Source of the DNA: Bradyrhizobium sp. SZCCT0153
GTDB taxonomy: Bacteria > Pseudomonadota > Alphaproteobacteria > Rhizobiales > Xanthobacteraceae
Direction of reading: 5' to 3'
Assembly: GCF_018129995.1 (NCBI RefSeq)
Contig: NZ_JAFCKS010000005.1
Coordinates: 496,001 to 560,000, forward strand
Length of the DNA: 64,000 bases
Shown here: piece by piece, positions 16,313-25,013 of the stretch
Position numbering within the stretch: the stretch's first letter is position 1
Layout: the number at the start of each line of letters is the position of its first letter
The notes under the pieces: generated by a model
Database searches by the model: none
What the model saw: the letters and a program-made list of their open reading frames with translations, nothing else
Told to the model about the DNA's origin: nothing
Made by a program: the position numbers and the translations under genes

Positions 16313-17875
16313 TTACCGCCCCGCCTTCCCCTCCCGCGGCAACGCCTCCGTAAACCGCCTGATCGCCGCGAGCACCGGCTGCTGATCTCCGGCAAAGAAC
16401 CAGTGATCATGGCCGTCGAGCTCGACGAACTCCGCGCCGCTGATCCGGCTCGCGATGTCGCGGCCGGCGGCGATCCGCACGGCCTGGTCGTTCCGCCGGT
16501 GCAGCACCAGCGTCGGCACGGCAATTCGCGCCAGAAGGTGCCGCACGTCGGCATCGCGAAACGCCGCGAGCACGGCCGAGATGCCGCCGGGACTGGAGGC
16601 GGCGCGCAGCAGCCCCGCCCACCAGGCGCGCGCCTGCGGATCATTGGCCAGGCTCGGCGCGAAGGCTTCGATCCCGACCGGCCCGCCCCATTGCGCGATG
16701 AGGTGGCGGCTCCAGGCGTCATACTGGCTGGCGCGCAGCGCGTGCGGATAGTCCTGTGACCAGCAGCCCTTGGCCAGCGCACCGAACAGAATGAGCCCGG
16801 CCACGCGGTGCGGGTCATCGACCGCGAACTTGATGCAGGCCGGCCCGCATTCGGATGCCCCGAACAGCACGACGCGGCGCGCATCCGCCGCCCGCAACAC
16901 GGTGCCGATATCCTCGGCGGTGACGTCGATATCAGGAGCCGATCCAACCCGGTCGGACAACCCGATGCCGCGGCGATCGAACACGATCAGGCGTCCAAGC
17001 TTCATCAACGACGCCAGAAACGTCCGGCTCGCGGGATGCTCCCAGGCGCGCTCCACATGCGACACGAAGCCGGGCATGACCAGGATGTCGAGCGGGCCGC
17101 TTCCGTAGGTCTGATACGCAAGATGCACATCTGAGCCCTTCACATAGCGTGTCGCCGGAACGGAATGCGGCGCCGCCGCGGGGCTCATCAGCGCTTCGGT
17201 CTCGGCTTCCGGCGCGACGCCAAGCTCGTCGCGCAGACGCTGCGTCAGTGCCGCGTGATGCCGCTCCGCCGCGCTTCGGTCGCCGGCGAGCAGCAGGCTT
17301 CGGATCAGATGCCGGCCATAGACCTCGCTGAGCGGATCGAGCTCGACCAGACGGCCCGCATGCGCGGTCGCGGCAAAATGATCGCCGGCTGTATTCTTGT
17401 CCTGCACGAGACGTTCGAGCGCGTGCATGAGCCGTCCCCTCAGCGCCTCACGGCGAAAGAATGACCAGTCGTCGAATTCAGGAGAGTGGTCCGGAGAGAA
17501 GCCGGCGAGAAAGTCACCCCGATAAAGCTGGCAGGCCGCTTCAAACTCGCCGCGATCGCAGGCGCTCTCGAACAGCTGCGAGTCGATCTTCAGCTCGACC
17601 GCCGGTGACCAACGCACACTGGTGCGGTCGGTCTCGAAAACCGGTTGGTCAAGCGTAAGCTCGATGCGGTGAAGCAGGCGCCGCAATCGGGCGAGACCGG
17701 TCTCTCGGGGCGTTTCCGGCCAAAGCAGAGTGGCGATGACATCGCGCGCAACGGCGCCTTTGGCCTCCGCAAGATAGATCAGCAGCGCAAGGCCCTTGCG
17801 CAGGTTCAGCTTGATCGAGCGTCCGTCGGCATGAACCTCCGGGAACCCGAACGCCCCCAGCGAGAAAGCCGTCAT
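16313..17875 (-). CDS. BTAD transcriptional activator fused to alpha/beta hydrolase
   Basis: Residues about 1-90 form an OmpR-like winged helix, and 95-240 a bacterial transcriptional activation (BTAD/SARP) domain (YRGDFLAGFSPDHSPEFDDW and LRDELGVAPEAE). Residues about 250-515 form an alpha/beta hydrolase with nucleophile elbow GASECG and a C-terminal ELDGHDHWF histidine. The hydrolase part resembles those fused to adenylate cyclases and LuxR regulators, suggesting it senses a small ester or lactone rather than doing catabolism. Its target genes are unknown; mddA starts 148 bases away, divergently. Confidence 0.85.
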   Translation of the reverse strand: MTAFSLGAFGFPEVHADGRSIKLNLRKGLALLIYLAEAKGAVARDVIATLLWPETPRETGLARLRRLLHRIELTLDQPVFETDRTSVRWSPAVELKIDSQLFESACDRGEFEAACQLYRGDFLAGFSPDHSPEFDDWSFFRREALRGRLMHALERLVQDKNTAGDHFAATAHAGRLVELDPLSEVYGRHLIRSLLLAGDRSAAERHHAALTQRLRDELGVAPEAETEALMSPAAAPHSVPATRYVKGSDVHLAYQTYGSGPLDILVMPGFVSHVERAWEHPASRTFLASLMKLGRLIVFDRRGIGLSDRVGSAPDIDVTAEDIGTVLRAADARRVVLFGASECGPACIKFAVDDPHRVAGLILFGALAKGCWSQDYPHALRASQYDAWSRHLIAQWGGPVGIEAFAPSLANDPQARAWWAGLLRAASSPGGISAVLAAFRDADVRHLLARIAVPTLVLHRRNDQAVRIAAGRDIASRISGAEFVELDGHDHWFFAGDQQPVLAAIRRFTEALPREGKAGR

Positions 17876-18023
17876 GAAGATCCTCCCTCCCCAGCCGGCG
17901 CCCCGGGGGGACGCACAGGGGACGGTCCACCGCTAACAATCGGGGCAGATCGCACCCGCTCGCCAGCGAGCATTTCAGGCTCCTGCATGCGGCACCGTTG
18001 CCGTCGGCACAATAGGAAAAACC

Positions 18024-18818
18024 ATGTTCGCACGCCTCGCAATCCTGCTCTACGCCCTCGTCAGCTATGCCGTATTCACGGCTTCGTTTCTCTACGCGCT
18101 CGGTTTCGTCGGCAATTATGTCGTGCCCAAGTCGATCGATATGTCGATCGATATGCCGATCGACGTTGGCGGCCCCACGAATTGGGGCGAGGCCATCGCC
18201 GTCAACCTGCTGTTGATGAGCCTGTTTGCAATCCAGCACACCGTCATGGCGCGCCCGGCCTTCAAGCGATGGTGGGCCAAATTCCTTCCGCTCGCCTGCC
18301 AGCGCAGCACCTATGTGCTGCTGTCCAGCCTGATCCTCCTTTTGCTGTTCTGGCAGTGGCGTCCGATTCCGGCACCGATCTGGCAAACCAGTGGCATGGT
18401 GGCCTGGCTGCTGATCGGCGTGCATTGGCTCGGCTGGCTGATCGCGTTTGCCTCCACCCACATGATCGACCATTTCGATCTGTTCGGTCTGCGTCAGGCG
18501 TTCGTTACGTTCCGCGGGACCAAGATCTCGGGTCAATCGTTCAGGACGCCGCTGCTCTACAAGATCGTGCGGCATCCGCTCATGCTGGGCTTTCTGCTCG
18601 CGTTCTGGGCGACGCCCGAGATGACCGCCGGCCATCTGCTGTTCGCGATCGCGAACACGGCCTACATCCTGGTCGGGCTACAGTTCGAGGAGCGAGATCT
18701 GATCGCCGAGTTCGGCGCGACCTATCAGGAGTATCGCCGGCGCGTTCCCATGCTGGTGCCGCGTCTGTTCGGCCGCCGCCGGACGGACGATCGCCGCCCT
18801 GCAGGAGCGCCGCGATGA
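18024..18818 (+). CDS. mddA: Methanethiol S-methyltransferase (MddA), NnrU-like membrane protein
   Basis: The 264-residue integral membrane protein resembles MddA, which methylates methanethiol to dimethyl sulfide using S-adenosylmethionine. Supporting stretches are YALGFVGNYVVPKSID, LFAIQHTVMARPAFKRWW, MIDHFDLFGLRQAFV and VRHPLMLGFLLAFWATP, the last two being the isoprenylcysteine-methyltransferase-like core. About six membrane segments are visible. It overlaps the next regulator gene by ATGA, so the two are translationally coupled. A generic NnrU-like role is the alternative. Confidence 0.78.
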   Translation: MFARLAILLYALVSYAVFTASFLYALGFVGNYVVPKSIDMSIDMPIDVGGPTNWGEAIAVNLLLMSLFAIQHTVMARPAFKRWWAKFLPLACQRSTYVLLSSLILLLLFWQWRPIPAPIWQTSGMVAWLLIGVHWLGWLIAFASTHMIDHFDLFGLRQAFVTFRGTKISGQSFRTPLLYKIVRHPLMLGFLLAFWATPEMTAGHLLFAIANTAYILVGLQFEERDLIAEFGATYQEYRRRVPMLVPRLFGRRRTDDRRPAGAPR

Positions 18819-19474
18819 ACGCGCTGTTCTCTCTCCCCAAAATGTCCGTGGATGCCGCCACATTCGCCGATACGCTCGATGGGCTCGACGTCGGCCTGTA
18901 TCTCGTTGCCGCGGACGCGCGTCTCGTTCACGCCAATACGGCCGGCCAGGCCATTCTCGATGCGCGCGACATCCTGCGTGAAATCCGCGGGCACCTCGCG
19001 GCCTGCGATCTCGCGGCCAACCAGACCTTGCAGCAGCTCTTCGCGGCGGCGGGACAGGTCGGCGAAACTTCAGTGCCGATGATCGGGACCCATGGACAGC
19101 GCTACGTCGCCCATGCCCTGCCGCTGCCATCCGGCACGCGCCGGTGTGCGGATGTGGCCTGCAGCGCCGCAGCAGCCTTGTTCGTTCGCAGGGCCGCGCT
19201 GACGATGCCGCCGCGTTCCGAAGTGATCGGCAAGGCATTCAGACTGACGCCGACCGAGTTGCGCGTGCTGCTCGCGATCGTCGAGCTCGGCGGCGTTCCG
19301 GAAGTGGCGGCCGCGCTCGGCGTCGCCGGCACGACGATCAAGACGCATGTCCGCCGCCTGTTTGAAAAGACCGGCGCCGCGCGACAGGCCGATTTCGTCA
19401 AGCTCGTCGCGGGATATGCGACGCCGTTGAGAAAACCTGCCGAATGCAGACAATCCACTGGAGCACCACGATGA
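18815..19474 (+). CDS. LuxR-type helix-turn-helix regulator
   Basis: The 219-residue protein ends in a GerE/LuxR DNA-binding domain (LTPTELRVLLAIVELGGVPE and VAGTTIKTHVRRLFEKTGAA). Its N-terminal part, FADTLDGLDVGLYLVAADAR, looks like a degenerate PAS-type sensor. It overlaps mddA by ATGA and the downstream oxidoreductase by another ATGA, so the three form one coupled unit. It lacks the phosphoacceptor domain of two-component regulators. Confidence 0.85.
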   Translation: MNALFSLPKMSVDAATFADTLDGLDVGLYLVAADARLVHANTAGQAILDARDILREIRGHLAACDLAANQTLQQLFAAAGQVGETSVPMIGTHGQRYVAHALPLPSGTRRCADVACSAAAALFVRRAALTMPPRSEVIGKAFRLTPTELRVLLAIVELGGVPEVAAALGVAGTTIKTHVRRLFEKTGAARQADFVKLVAGYATPLRKPAECRQSTGAPR

Positions 19475-20448
19475 AAGCAGTTCTGTGCAGCTCGTTCACC
19501 GGGCCGGGCGATTTGCGCCTCGGCGAGATCGACGAGCCGAAGCCGGCCCGTGACGAGATTCTCATTGATGTCCACGCGGCGTCCGTGAGCTTCATGGACC
19601 AGTTGCTGGTTTCTGGCCTCTACCAGATGCGGCCACCGACGCCTTTCGTGCCCGGCACTGAAGCATCCGGTGTCGTCGTCGCGGTCGGCGACGGGGTCAC
19701 GACATTCGCCCCCGGCGACCGTGTGGCTTGCAGCGCCTGGACCGGCGGCTACGCCGAACGGATGATTGCCAAGGAATCGAAGAGCGTGCGGTTGCCGGAT
19801 GGCATCGCGTTCGAGGCCGCGGCGACGGTCCTGCACAATTATGGCACGGCCTATTATGCGCTGGTCGAGCGAGCCCGGGCGCAGCGCGGCGAAACCCTGT
19901 TCGTCACGGGCGCCGCCGGCGGCGTTGGACTGGCCGCCGTCGACCTCGGCCGTCAACTGGGCCTGCGCGTCGTCGCCGGTATCGGTTCCGATGACAAGGC
20001 TGCCCTGGTGCGCCGTTATGGGGCCGGCGAAATCGTCAACTATCGCAGCGAGGATCTGCGCGACCGGATCAAGTCGATCACGTCAGGGGAAGGCATCGAC
20101 ATCGGTTTCGACAATGTCGGCGGCGCGATTTTCGAGCAGATCGCCCGGCTGATGAAATGGGCCGGACGGCTGATGCCGATCGGCTTCACCAGCGGCGAAA
20201 TTCCGCAGCTCCCGATGAACCTGCCGCTGCTGAAAAACTATTCCATCCTCGGCGTCTTTGCCGGCGCCTGGGTGGAGAAATTCCCGACAGAGGCAGCGCG
20301 CGCAAATGACACGCTGATGCAATTGCTGGCCGACGGAAAAATCCGCCCGCACGTCGATCGCATCCTCCCTTTGGAGGATGCCGGGGACGCCATGCGCGCC
20401 GTGGCGAGCCGGACGGTTCAAGGACGAATTGTCCTAAAGGTCAGGTAA
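19471..20448 (+). CDS. NADPH:quinone oxidoreductase-like protein (zinc-free MDR)
   Basis: A 325-residue medium-chain dehydrogenase/reductase with the GroES-like N-terminus (MKAVLCSSFTGPGDLRLGEI) and the Rossmann motif TGAAGGVGLAAVDLGRQLG. It lacks the zinc ligands of alcohol dehydrogenases and resembles QOR/enoyl-type reductases using NADPH. The start at 19471 overlaps the upstream regulator stop (ATGA). Its substrate is unknown. Confidence 0.87.
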   Translation: MKAVLCSSFTGPGDLRLGEIDEPKPARDEILIDVHAASVSFMDQLLVSGLYQMRPPTPFVPGTEASGVVVAVGDGVTTFAPGDRVACSAWTGGYAERMIAKESKSVRLPDGIAFEAAATVLHNYGTAYYALVERARAQRGETLFVTGAAGGVGLAAVDLGRQLGLRVVAGIGSDDKAALVRRYGAGEIVNYRSEDLRDRIKSITSGEGIDIGFDNVGGAIFEQIARLMKWAGRLMPIGFTSGEIPQLPMNLPLLKNYSILGVFAGAWVEKFPTEAARANDTLMQLLADGKIRPHVDRILPLEDAGDAMRAVASRTVQGRIVLKVR

Positions 20449-20482
20449 GGTGAGCGGGCCACGGCAGGAGAGAAACACACCG

Positions 20483-21232
20483 ATGACACAGATCATCATC
20501 GACAACCGCTTTTGCGGTCCTCCGAACTCCGGCAACGGCGGCTATGTCTGCGGCCGGCTCGCCCGCCACATCCCCGGGGCTGCGGAGGTGACGCTGCGCG
20601 CACCGCCTCCCCTGGACAAGCCGCTCGATGCGGTTGCAACGGACGACAGCACATGGGAGCTTCGCGACGGCGCCAGGGTCGTCGCGACAGGACGGGCCGC
20701 AAATGTCGAGCTTGCGCGACTGGAAACAGCCAGCTTCGAGGAGGCCTGCGCCGCCGAGTTGCTGACGCCGCTGAAGCCGCACGAGCATCCGCTGCCGACA
20801 TGCTTCGTGTGCGGTCCGGCAAGGGCGAAAGGCGACGGCCTGCGCATTTTCGCCGGCTCGCTCGGGCGTCACAATGCCGTTCTCGCAGCGAGTTGGACGC
20901 CGGATAAGAATCTCGCCGCCGAGGACGGCCCGGTCGCGCCAGAATTCCTCTGGTCGGCACTCGACTGCCCCACCGGCTTCGCCTGCAATTGCGATCAGCA
21001 GAACGGCAGCTTCGACAAGACGCCACTGCTGCTCGGACGAATGTCGGCCCGGATCGAGGCCCGCCCCCGCCCCGGCGACCGCTGCATCATCACGGCCTGG
21101 CCCACCGGTCGCGACGGCCGCAAGCGCACGGCCGAAGCCGCGGCGCATGATGAAGCCGGGAGGTTGCTGGCCGTGGCGCGGGCGACATGGATCGAGGTCC
21201 AGCGCGAGGTGCAGCTTGGGCGTCCTTCGTAG
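20483..21232 (+). CDS. Thioesterase-like hypothetical protein
   Basis: The 249-residue protein appears to contain two hotdog-like halves joined by PTCFVCGPARAKGDGLRIF, whose CFVCG pair is conserved in this uncharacterised family. No signal peptide is present. ATG at 20483 follows GGAGAG at suitable spacing; a GTG at 20450 is possible. It is read in the same direction as the mddA set, 34 bases after the oxidoreductase gene, and may belong to it. Confidence 0.6.
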   Translation: MTQIIIDNRFCGPPNSGNGGYVCGRLARHIPGAAEVTLRAPPPLDKPLDAVATDDSTWELRDGARVVATGRAANVELARLETASFEEACAAELLTPLKPHEHPLPTCFVCGPARAKGDGLRIFAGSLGRHNAVLAASWTPDKNLAAEDGPVAPEFLWSALDCPTGFACNCDQQNGSFDKTPLLLGRMSARIEARPRPGDRCIITAWPTGRDGRKRTAEAAAHDEAGRLLAVARATWIEVQREVQLGRPS

Positions 21233-21339
21233 GTGGGCAAAGGCGCGCAGCGCCGTGCCTACCGTCTCTCCCCTTGCCCGATGCGCACCGGTGGGCACGT
21301 TCCGCTTTGCCCCCCTGCAAGACCTTTGCCCGACGAGAC

Positions 21340-22536
21340 CTACGCGCTCTGCTCGATCATCTCCTGCAGCCGCACCAGCTCCGCCTCGATATCGCGTTCG
21401 ACATCTGCCGCCCGAATCTCTAGCACGCGATAATCGCGCGCCTCGAGCCAGGCCCGCCGCGACGCGCGGTCTGCCGCGATCGTCTCCCCCTCGCCCGGGT
21501 TCACCAGTTCGATCGCGATCCGGTGCGGGAACGAGACGAAGTCAGGGATGTGGCGGCCGACCGGGGTCTGACGCTTGAACCCTCCTGCAAAGCGGCGGTC
21601 GCGGGTCAGGGCCTGCCAGAGCAGGCGCTCGGCGTCGGTCGGGTTGCGGCGGAGCAGGCGGGCGAGCCCGCGCACCGTCGAGCCGCTGTCGGGGACACCA
21701 CCCTGCCCGTGCTCGGCCAACAGCGCGCGCAGGCGCGTGGCCTGCTCCCCGTCGAGCACGCCGCCCTTGGCGGGACCCTTCCGCCCTTCCGCGATCGCCA
21801 TCACCACGCCGTGCAGGGTGTGCATGTCCTGCTTGGTCGGCTCCATCCGGCTGAAGATGTTGCGCAGGTTCACCAGCATGGTGTCGCGCTTCTCGGCCGG
21901 GCGCAGGAATTCGACCCGGTCGAGCTCGCGGATCAGATTGTCGAAGAAGGCCTGCATCTGGTGCTGCGAGGCGCGCTCCGAACGTTCCGGCATGCTGTGC
22001 GGCAGCTCGCCCGAGGTCGCCCGTTTGAACCATTCGTAGCCGACCAGCAGCACGGCCTGGGCGAGGTTGAGCGAGGCGAAGCCCGGATTGACCGGAAAGG
22101 TGATGATGCGGTTGGAGAGCCCGACCTCCTCGTTGGTGAGCCCCCAGCGCTCCCGGCCGAACAGGATACCGGCCTTGCCGCCGGTCGCGACGTGGCCGGA
22201 GATCTCGCTTGCTGCTGCCTCAGGCCCGACCACCGGCTTGGCCTGGTCGTGGGGGCGCGCGGTGGTGGCGAACAGCAGGTCGAGATCGGCGACGGCCTCG
22301 CCGACCGTGTCGAACAATTCGACCTTGTCCAGAATGTAGTCGGCACCGGCGGCCGCCCGCTGGGCGGCGATGTTGGGCCAGCCGTCGCGCGGGTTGACGA
22401 TGCGCAATCGGCTCAGCGCGAAGTTGCCCATGGCGCGCGCGGCCATGCCGATGTTTTCCCCGAGCTGCGGCTCGACCAGGATCACGATGGGACCGTCGAG
22501 GGAAAGGCCCGCCTTGGTCTTGTCAGTCCCCGACAT
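21340..22536 (-). CDS. trmJ: tRNA (Cm32/Um32) methyltransferase TrmJ fused to DUF559 nuclease-like domain
   Basis: Residues 1-245 are a SpoU-type SAM methyltransferase with all three motifs (EPQLGENIGMAARAMGNF, GILFGRERWGLTNEEV, FASLNLAQAVLLVGYEW), matching TrmJ, which methylates position 32 of tRNA. Residues about 285-398 form a DUF559 domain (LRRNPTDAERLLWQALTRDR, IPDFVSFPHRIAIELVNPGE, ARDYRVLEIRAADVE), a Vsr/restriction-endonuclease-like fold. Typical TrmJ ends near residue 250, so this is a fusion. The nuclease motif reads ELVNPGE where active DUF559 proteins often have an ElDG-like acidic site, so activity is uncertain. Confidence 0.85.
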   Translation of the reverse strand: MSGTDKTKAGLSLDGPIVILVEPQLGENIGMAARAMGNFALSRLRIVNPRDGWPNIAAQRAAAGADYILDKVELFDTVGEAVADLDLLFATTARPHDQAKPVVGPEAAASEISGHVATGGKAGILFGRERWGLTNEEVGLSNRIITFPVNPGFASLNLAQAVLLVGYEWFKRATSGELPHSMPERSERASQHQMQAFFDNLIRELDRVEFLRPAEKRDTMLVNLRNIFSRMEPTKQDMHTLHGVVMAIAEGRKGPAKGGVLDGEQATRLRALLAEHGQGGVPDSGSTVRGLARLLRRNPTDAERLLWQALTRDRRFAGGFKRQTPVGRHIPDFVSFPHRIAIELVNPGEGETIAADRASRRAWLEARDYRVLEIRAADVERDIEAELVRLQEMIEQSA

Positions 22537-22890
22537 CTCGCTTCGCTTTCACACTGGTTCTCAAGGCCTTGCCAAGACGCTTTCAGGACAAGGCGCTGTT
22601 AGGAATTGATTCAAAGCCGGCCGCGGGGCCGGCTCTGCCCGTTCGCCTGTCGTTTGCCTGTCCTGACGAAATTCTCAAGGGAAATAACGGGTTGGATTCG
22701 ACTTTTGAATCTCGCCCGAAACCTCAACCCCGCCCCGCGACGGTGCCGCACCCCGCCCCCCATCTGGGGAAGCTGGATCGGCTAAAAGTGCATAATCACT
22801 TGGCTTTCGCCCGCCGCGCGGCGGTGCTAAGAGGCGGCGGATATTCACGTTGGCGCCAGCGGCGCCGTTCCCAAGAGGGCTTCCCCGATC
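22537..22890. other. Divergent intergenic region trmJ / icd
   Basis: This 354-base region holds a hairpin with arms AGCCGGCC (22615-22622) and GGCCGGCT (22627-22634). No small gene or recognised regulatory element is evident. It must contain promoters for trmJ (leftward) and icd (rightward). Confidence 0.45.
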
Positions 22891-24105
22891 ATGGCAAAAA
22901 TCAAGGTATCCAATCCCGTCGTCGAACTCGATGGCGACGAGATGACCCGGATCATCTGGCAGTACATCAAGGACAAGCTGATCACTCCGTTCCTGGATGT
23001 CGACCTGATGTATTTCGACCTGGGGATGGAGTACCGCGACCACACCAACGATCAGGTCACCATCGACGCCGCCGAAGCCATCAAGAAGGTCGGCGTCGGC
23101 GTCAAGTGCGCCACCATCACCCCGGACGAGGCCCGGGTGAAGGAGTTCAATCTCAAGCAGATGTGGAAGTCGCCGAACGGCACCATCCGCAACATCCTCG
23201 GCGGCGTGATCTTCCGCGAGCCGATCATCTGCAAGAACGTGCCGCGCCTGGTTCCCGGCTGGACCAAGCCGATCATCATCGGCCGCCACGCTTATGGCGA
23301 CCAGTACCGCGCCACCGATTTCAAGTTCCCGGGCAAGGGCACCCTGTCGATGAAGTTCGTCGGCGAGGACGGCACCGTGATCGAGAAGGAAGTGTTCAAG
23401 GCGCCCGGCGCCGGCGTCGCCATGGAGATGTACAATCTCGACGATTCCATCATCGACTTCGCCCGCGCCTCGCTCAACTACGGCCTGCTGCGCAACTACC
23501 CGGTCTATCTCTCGACCAAGAACACCATCCTCAAGGTCTATGACGGCCGCTTCAAGGACATCTTCCAGGATATCTACGACCGCGAGTTCAAGAAGGACTT
23601 CGAGGCCAAGGGTCTGACCTACGAGCACCGCCTGATCGACGACATGGTGGCCTCGGCGCTGAAATGGTCCGGCGGCTACGTCTGGGCCTGCAAGAATTAC
23701 GACGGCGACGTGCAGTCCGACACGGTCGCGCAGGGCTACGGCTCGCTCGGCCTGATGACCTCGGTCCTGCTCACCCCCGACGGCAAGACGGTCGAAGCCG
23801 AAGCGGCCCACGGCACCGTGACCCGCCACTACCGCGAGCACCAGAAGGGCAAGGAGACCTCGACCAACTCGATCGCGTCGATCTTCGCCTGGACGCGCGG
23901 CCTCGCCCACCGCGCCAAGCTCGACAACAATGCCGAGCTCGCCAAGTTTGCGAACACGCTGGAGAAGGTCTGCGTCGACACCGTCGAGGCCGGCTACATG
24001 ACCAAGGACCTCGCGCTGCTGGTCGGCGCCGACCAGCGCTGGCTCTCGACCACCGGCTTCCTCGACAAGGTCGCCGAGAACCTGACCAAGGAGCTGGCGG
24101 CGTAA
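22891..24105 (+). CDS. icd: Isocitrate dehydrogenase, NADP-dependent
   Basis: The TCA enzyme that oxidises isocitrate to 2-oxoglutarate. The 404-residue protein belongs to the eukaryote-like homodimeric NADP form found in Rhizobiales (MAKIKVSNPVVELDGDEMTR, GRHAYGDQYRATDF, NYDGDVQSDTVAQGYGSLG). It stands alone between a divergent trmJ and a strong downstream terminator. Confidence 0.97.
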   Translation: MAKIKVSNPVVELDGDEMTRIIWQYIKDKLITPFLDVDLMYFDLGMEYRDHTNDQVTIDAAEAIKKVGVGVKCATITPDEARVKEFNLKQMWKSPNGTIRNILGGVIFREPIICKNVPRLVPGWTKPIIIGRHAYGDQYRATDFKFPGKGTLSMKFVGEDGTVIEKEVFKAPGAGVAMEMYNLDDSIIDFARASLNYGLLRNYPVYLSTKNTILKVYDGRFKDIFQDIYDREFKKDFEAKGLTYEHRLIDDMVASALKWSGGYVWACKNYDGDVQSDTVAQGYGSLGLMTSVLLTPDGKTVEAEAAHGTVTRHYREHQKGKETSTNSIASIFAWTRGLAHRAKLDNNAELAKFANTLEKVCVDTVEAGYMTKDLALLVGADQRWLSTTGFLDKVAENLTKELAA

Positions 24106-24143
24106 GCCGTCCGCAATTTCGCCCGACTGGGCCAGACATCATC

Positions 24144-24180
24144 ACGGGCCGCGCCTCCAGCGCGGCCCGTTCGTTTTTTG
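24144..24180 (+). terminator. Rho-independent terminator after icd
   Basis: A perfect 11-base stem (ACGGGCCGCGC with GCGCGGCCCGT, loop CTCCA) is followed by TCGTTTTTT. It lies 39 bases after the icd stop. Confidence 0.9.
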
Positions 24181-24204
24181 AGACCCCTTTGCGGAGATGC
24201 GACC

Positions 24205-24705
24205 ATGTCGATCAAGCTTGCTGCCCCCAGCCTGTTGCTCGCGGCCCTGATCGGACCGGCCTTCGCCGCCGACCCGCTCCCGGACGCCATCGCCGCGCCC
24301 GGCGAGAGCGTCGTGCTCAGCGTCCATGCCGAGGGCGCGCAGGTCTATGAGTGCAAGGCAGCCGCCGACGGCAAGCTCGCCTGGGCCTTTCGCGAGCCGA
24401 TCGCCACCCTGCTCGCCGAGGGCAAGACCATCGGCCGGCACTATGCCGGGCCGAGCTGGGAGCATGCCGACGGCAGCGCCGTGGTCGGCAAGGCCATCGG
24501 CAACGCGCCGGGTGCGACGGCCGCCGATATCCCCTGGCTGAAGCTGGAGGTCGCCTCTCGCCGCGGCAGCGGCGTGCTGACGCCGGTCACCACCGTCCAG
24601 CGCATCAACACCCATGGCGGCAAGCTCGAGGGCTCTTGCGAGAAGGCCGGCGAGTTCAAAAGCGCGCCCTATTCGGCCGAGTATGTTTTCCTGAAGAAGG
24701 GCTGA
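24205..24705 (+). CDS. Exported DUF3455 protein
   Basis: The 166-residue protein has a clear signal peptide (MSIKLAAPSLLLAALIGPAF, cleavage after AFA) and the DUF3455 domain (VYECKAAADGKLAWAFREPI, GPSWEHADGSAVVG, VQRINTHGG). The family is periplasmic or secreted and of unknown function. A DUF3303 gene begins 5 bases after its stop. Confidence 0.82.
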   Translation: MSIKLAAPSLLLAALIGPAFAADPLPDAIAAPGESVVLSVHAEGAQVYECKAAADGKLAWAFREPIATLLAEGKTIGRHYAGPSWEHADGSAVVGKAIGNAPGATAADIPWLKLEVASRRGSGVLTPVTTVQRINTHGGKLEGSCEKAGEFKSAPYSAEYVFLKKG

Positions 24706-24710
24706 GACCG

Positions 24711-24995
24711 ATGCTTTTCATGGTGATCGAGCGCTTCAAGGACCGCGATCCGATTCCGGTCTACCGGCGCGTCCGCGATGAAGGCGTCAAATTCCCGGAA
24801 GGCCTCAAATATCTCGGCAGCTGGATCGAGCCGAATTTCGACCGCTGCTTCCAGCTGATGGAATGCGACGACGCACGCCTGTTGCAGGAATGGGTTTTGA
24901 ACTGCCAGGGCTTTGGCATGACGTTCGAGATCGTGCCGGTGGTGCCCAGCAAGGAGACGCGCGAGGTCGTGGCGCCCTTCCTCGACGGCAAGTAA
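24711..24995 (+). CDS. DUF3303 small protein
   Basis: A 94-residue protein with a ferredoxin-like (dabb-like) pattern: MLFMVIERFKDRDPIPVYRR, FPEGLKYLGSWIEPNFDRCF and LMECDDARLLQEWV. This is DUF3303, of unknown role. It follows the DUF3455 gene by 5 bases, so the pair is likely cotranscribed. Confidence 0.82.
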   Translation: MLFMVIERFKDRDPIPVYRRVRDEGVKFPEGLKYLGSWIEPNFDRCFQLMECDDARLLQEWVLNCQGFGMTFEIVPVVPSKETREVVAPFLDGK

Positions 24996-25013
24996 CCGCC
25001 GGGACTATTCGTC

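Noticed and set aside
17645..18814. Upstream extension of the LuxR-type regulator frame through mddA and into the BTAD gene
   Set aside because: It overlaps two recognised genes in other frames; the ATG at 18815 gives the normal protein and an ATGA overlap.
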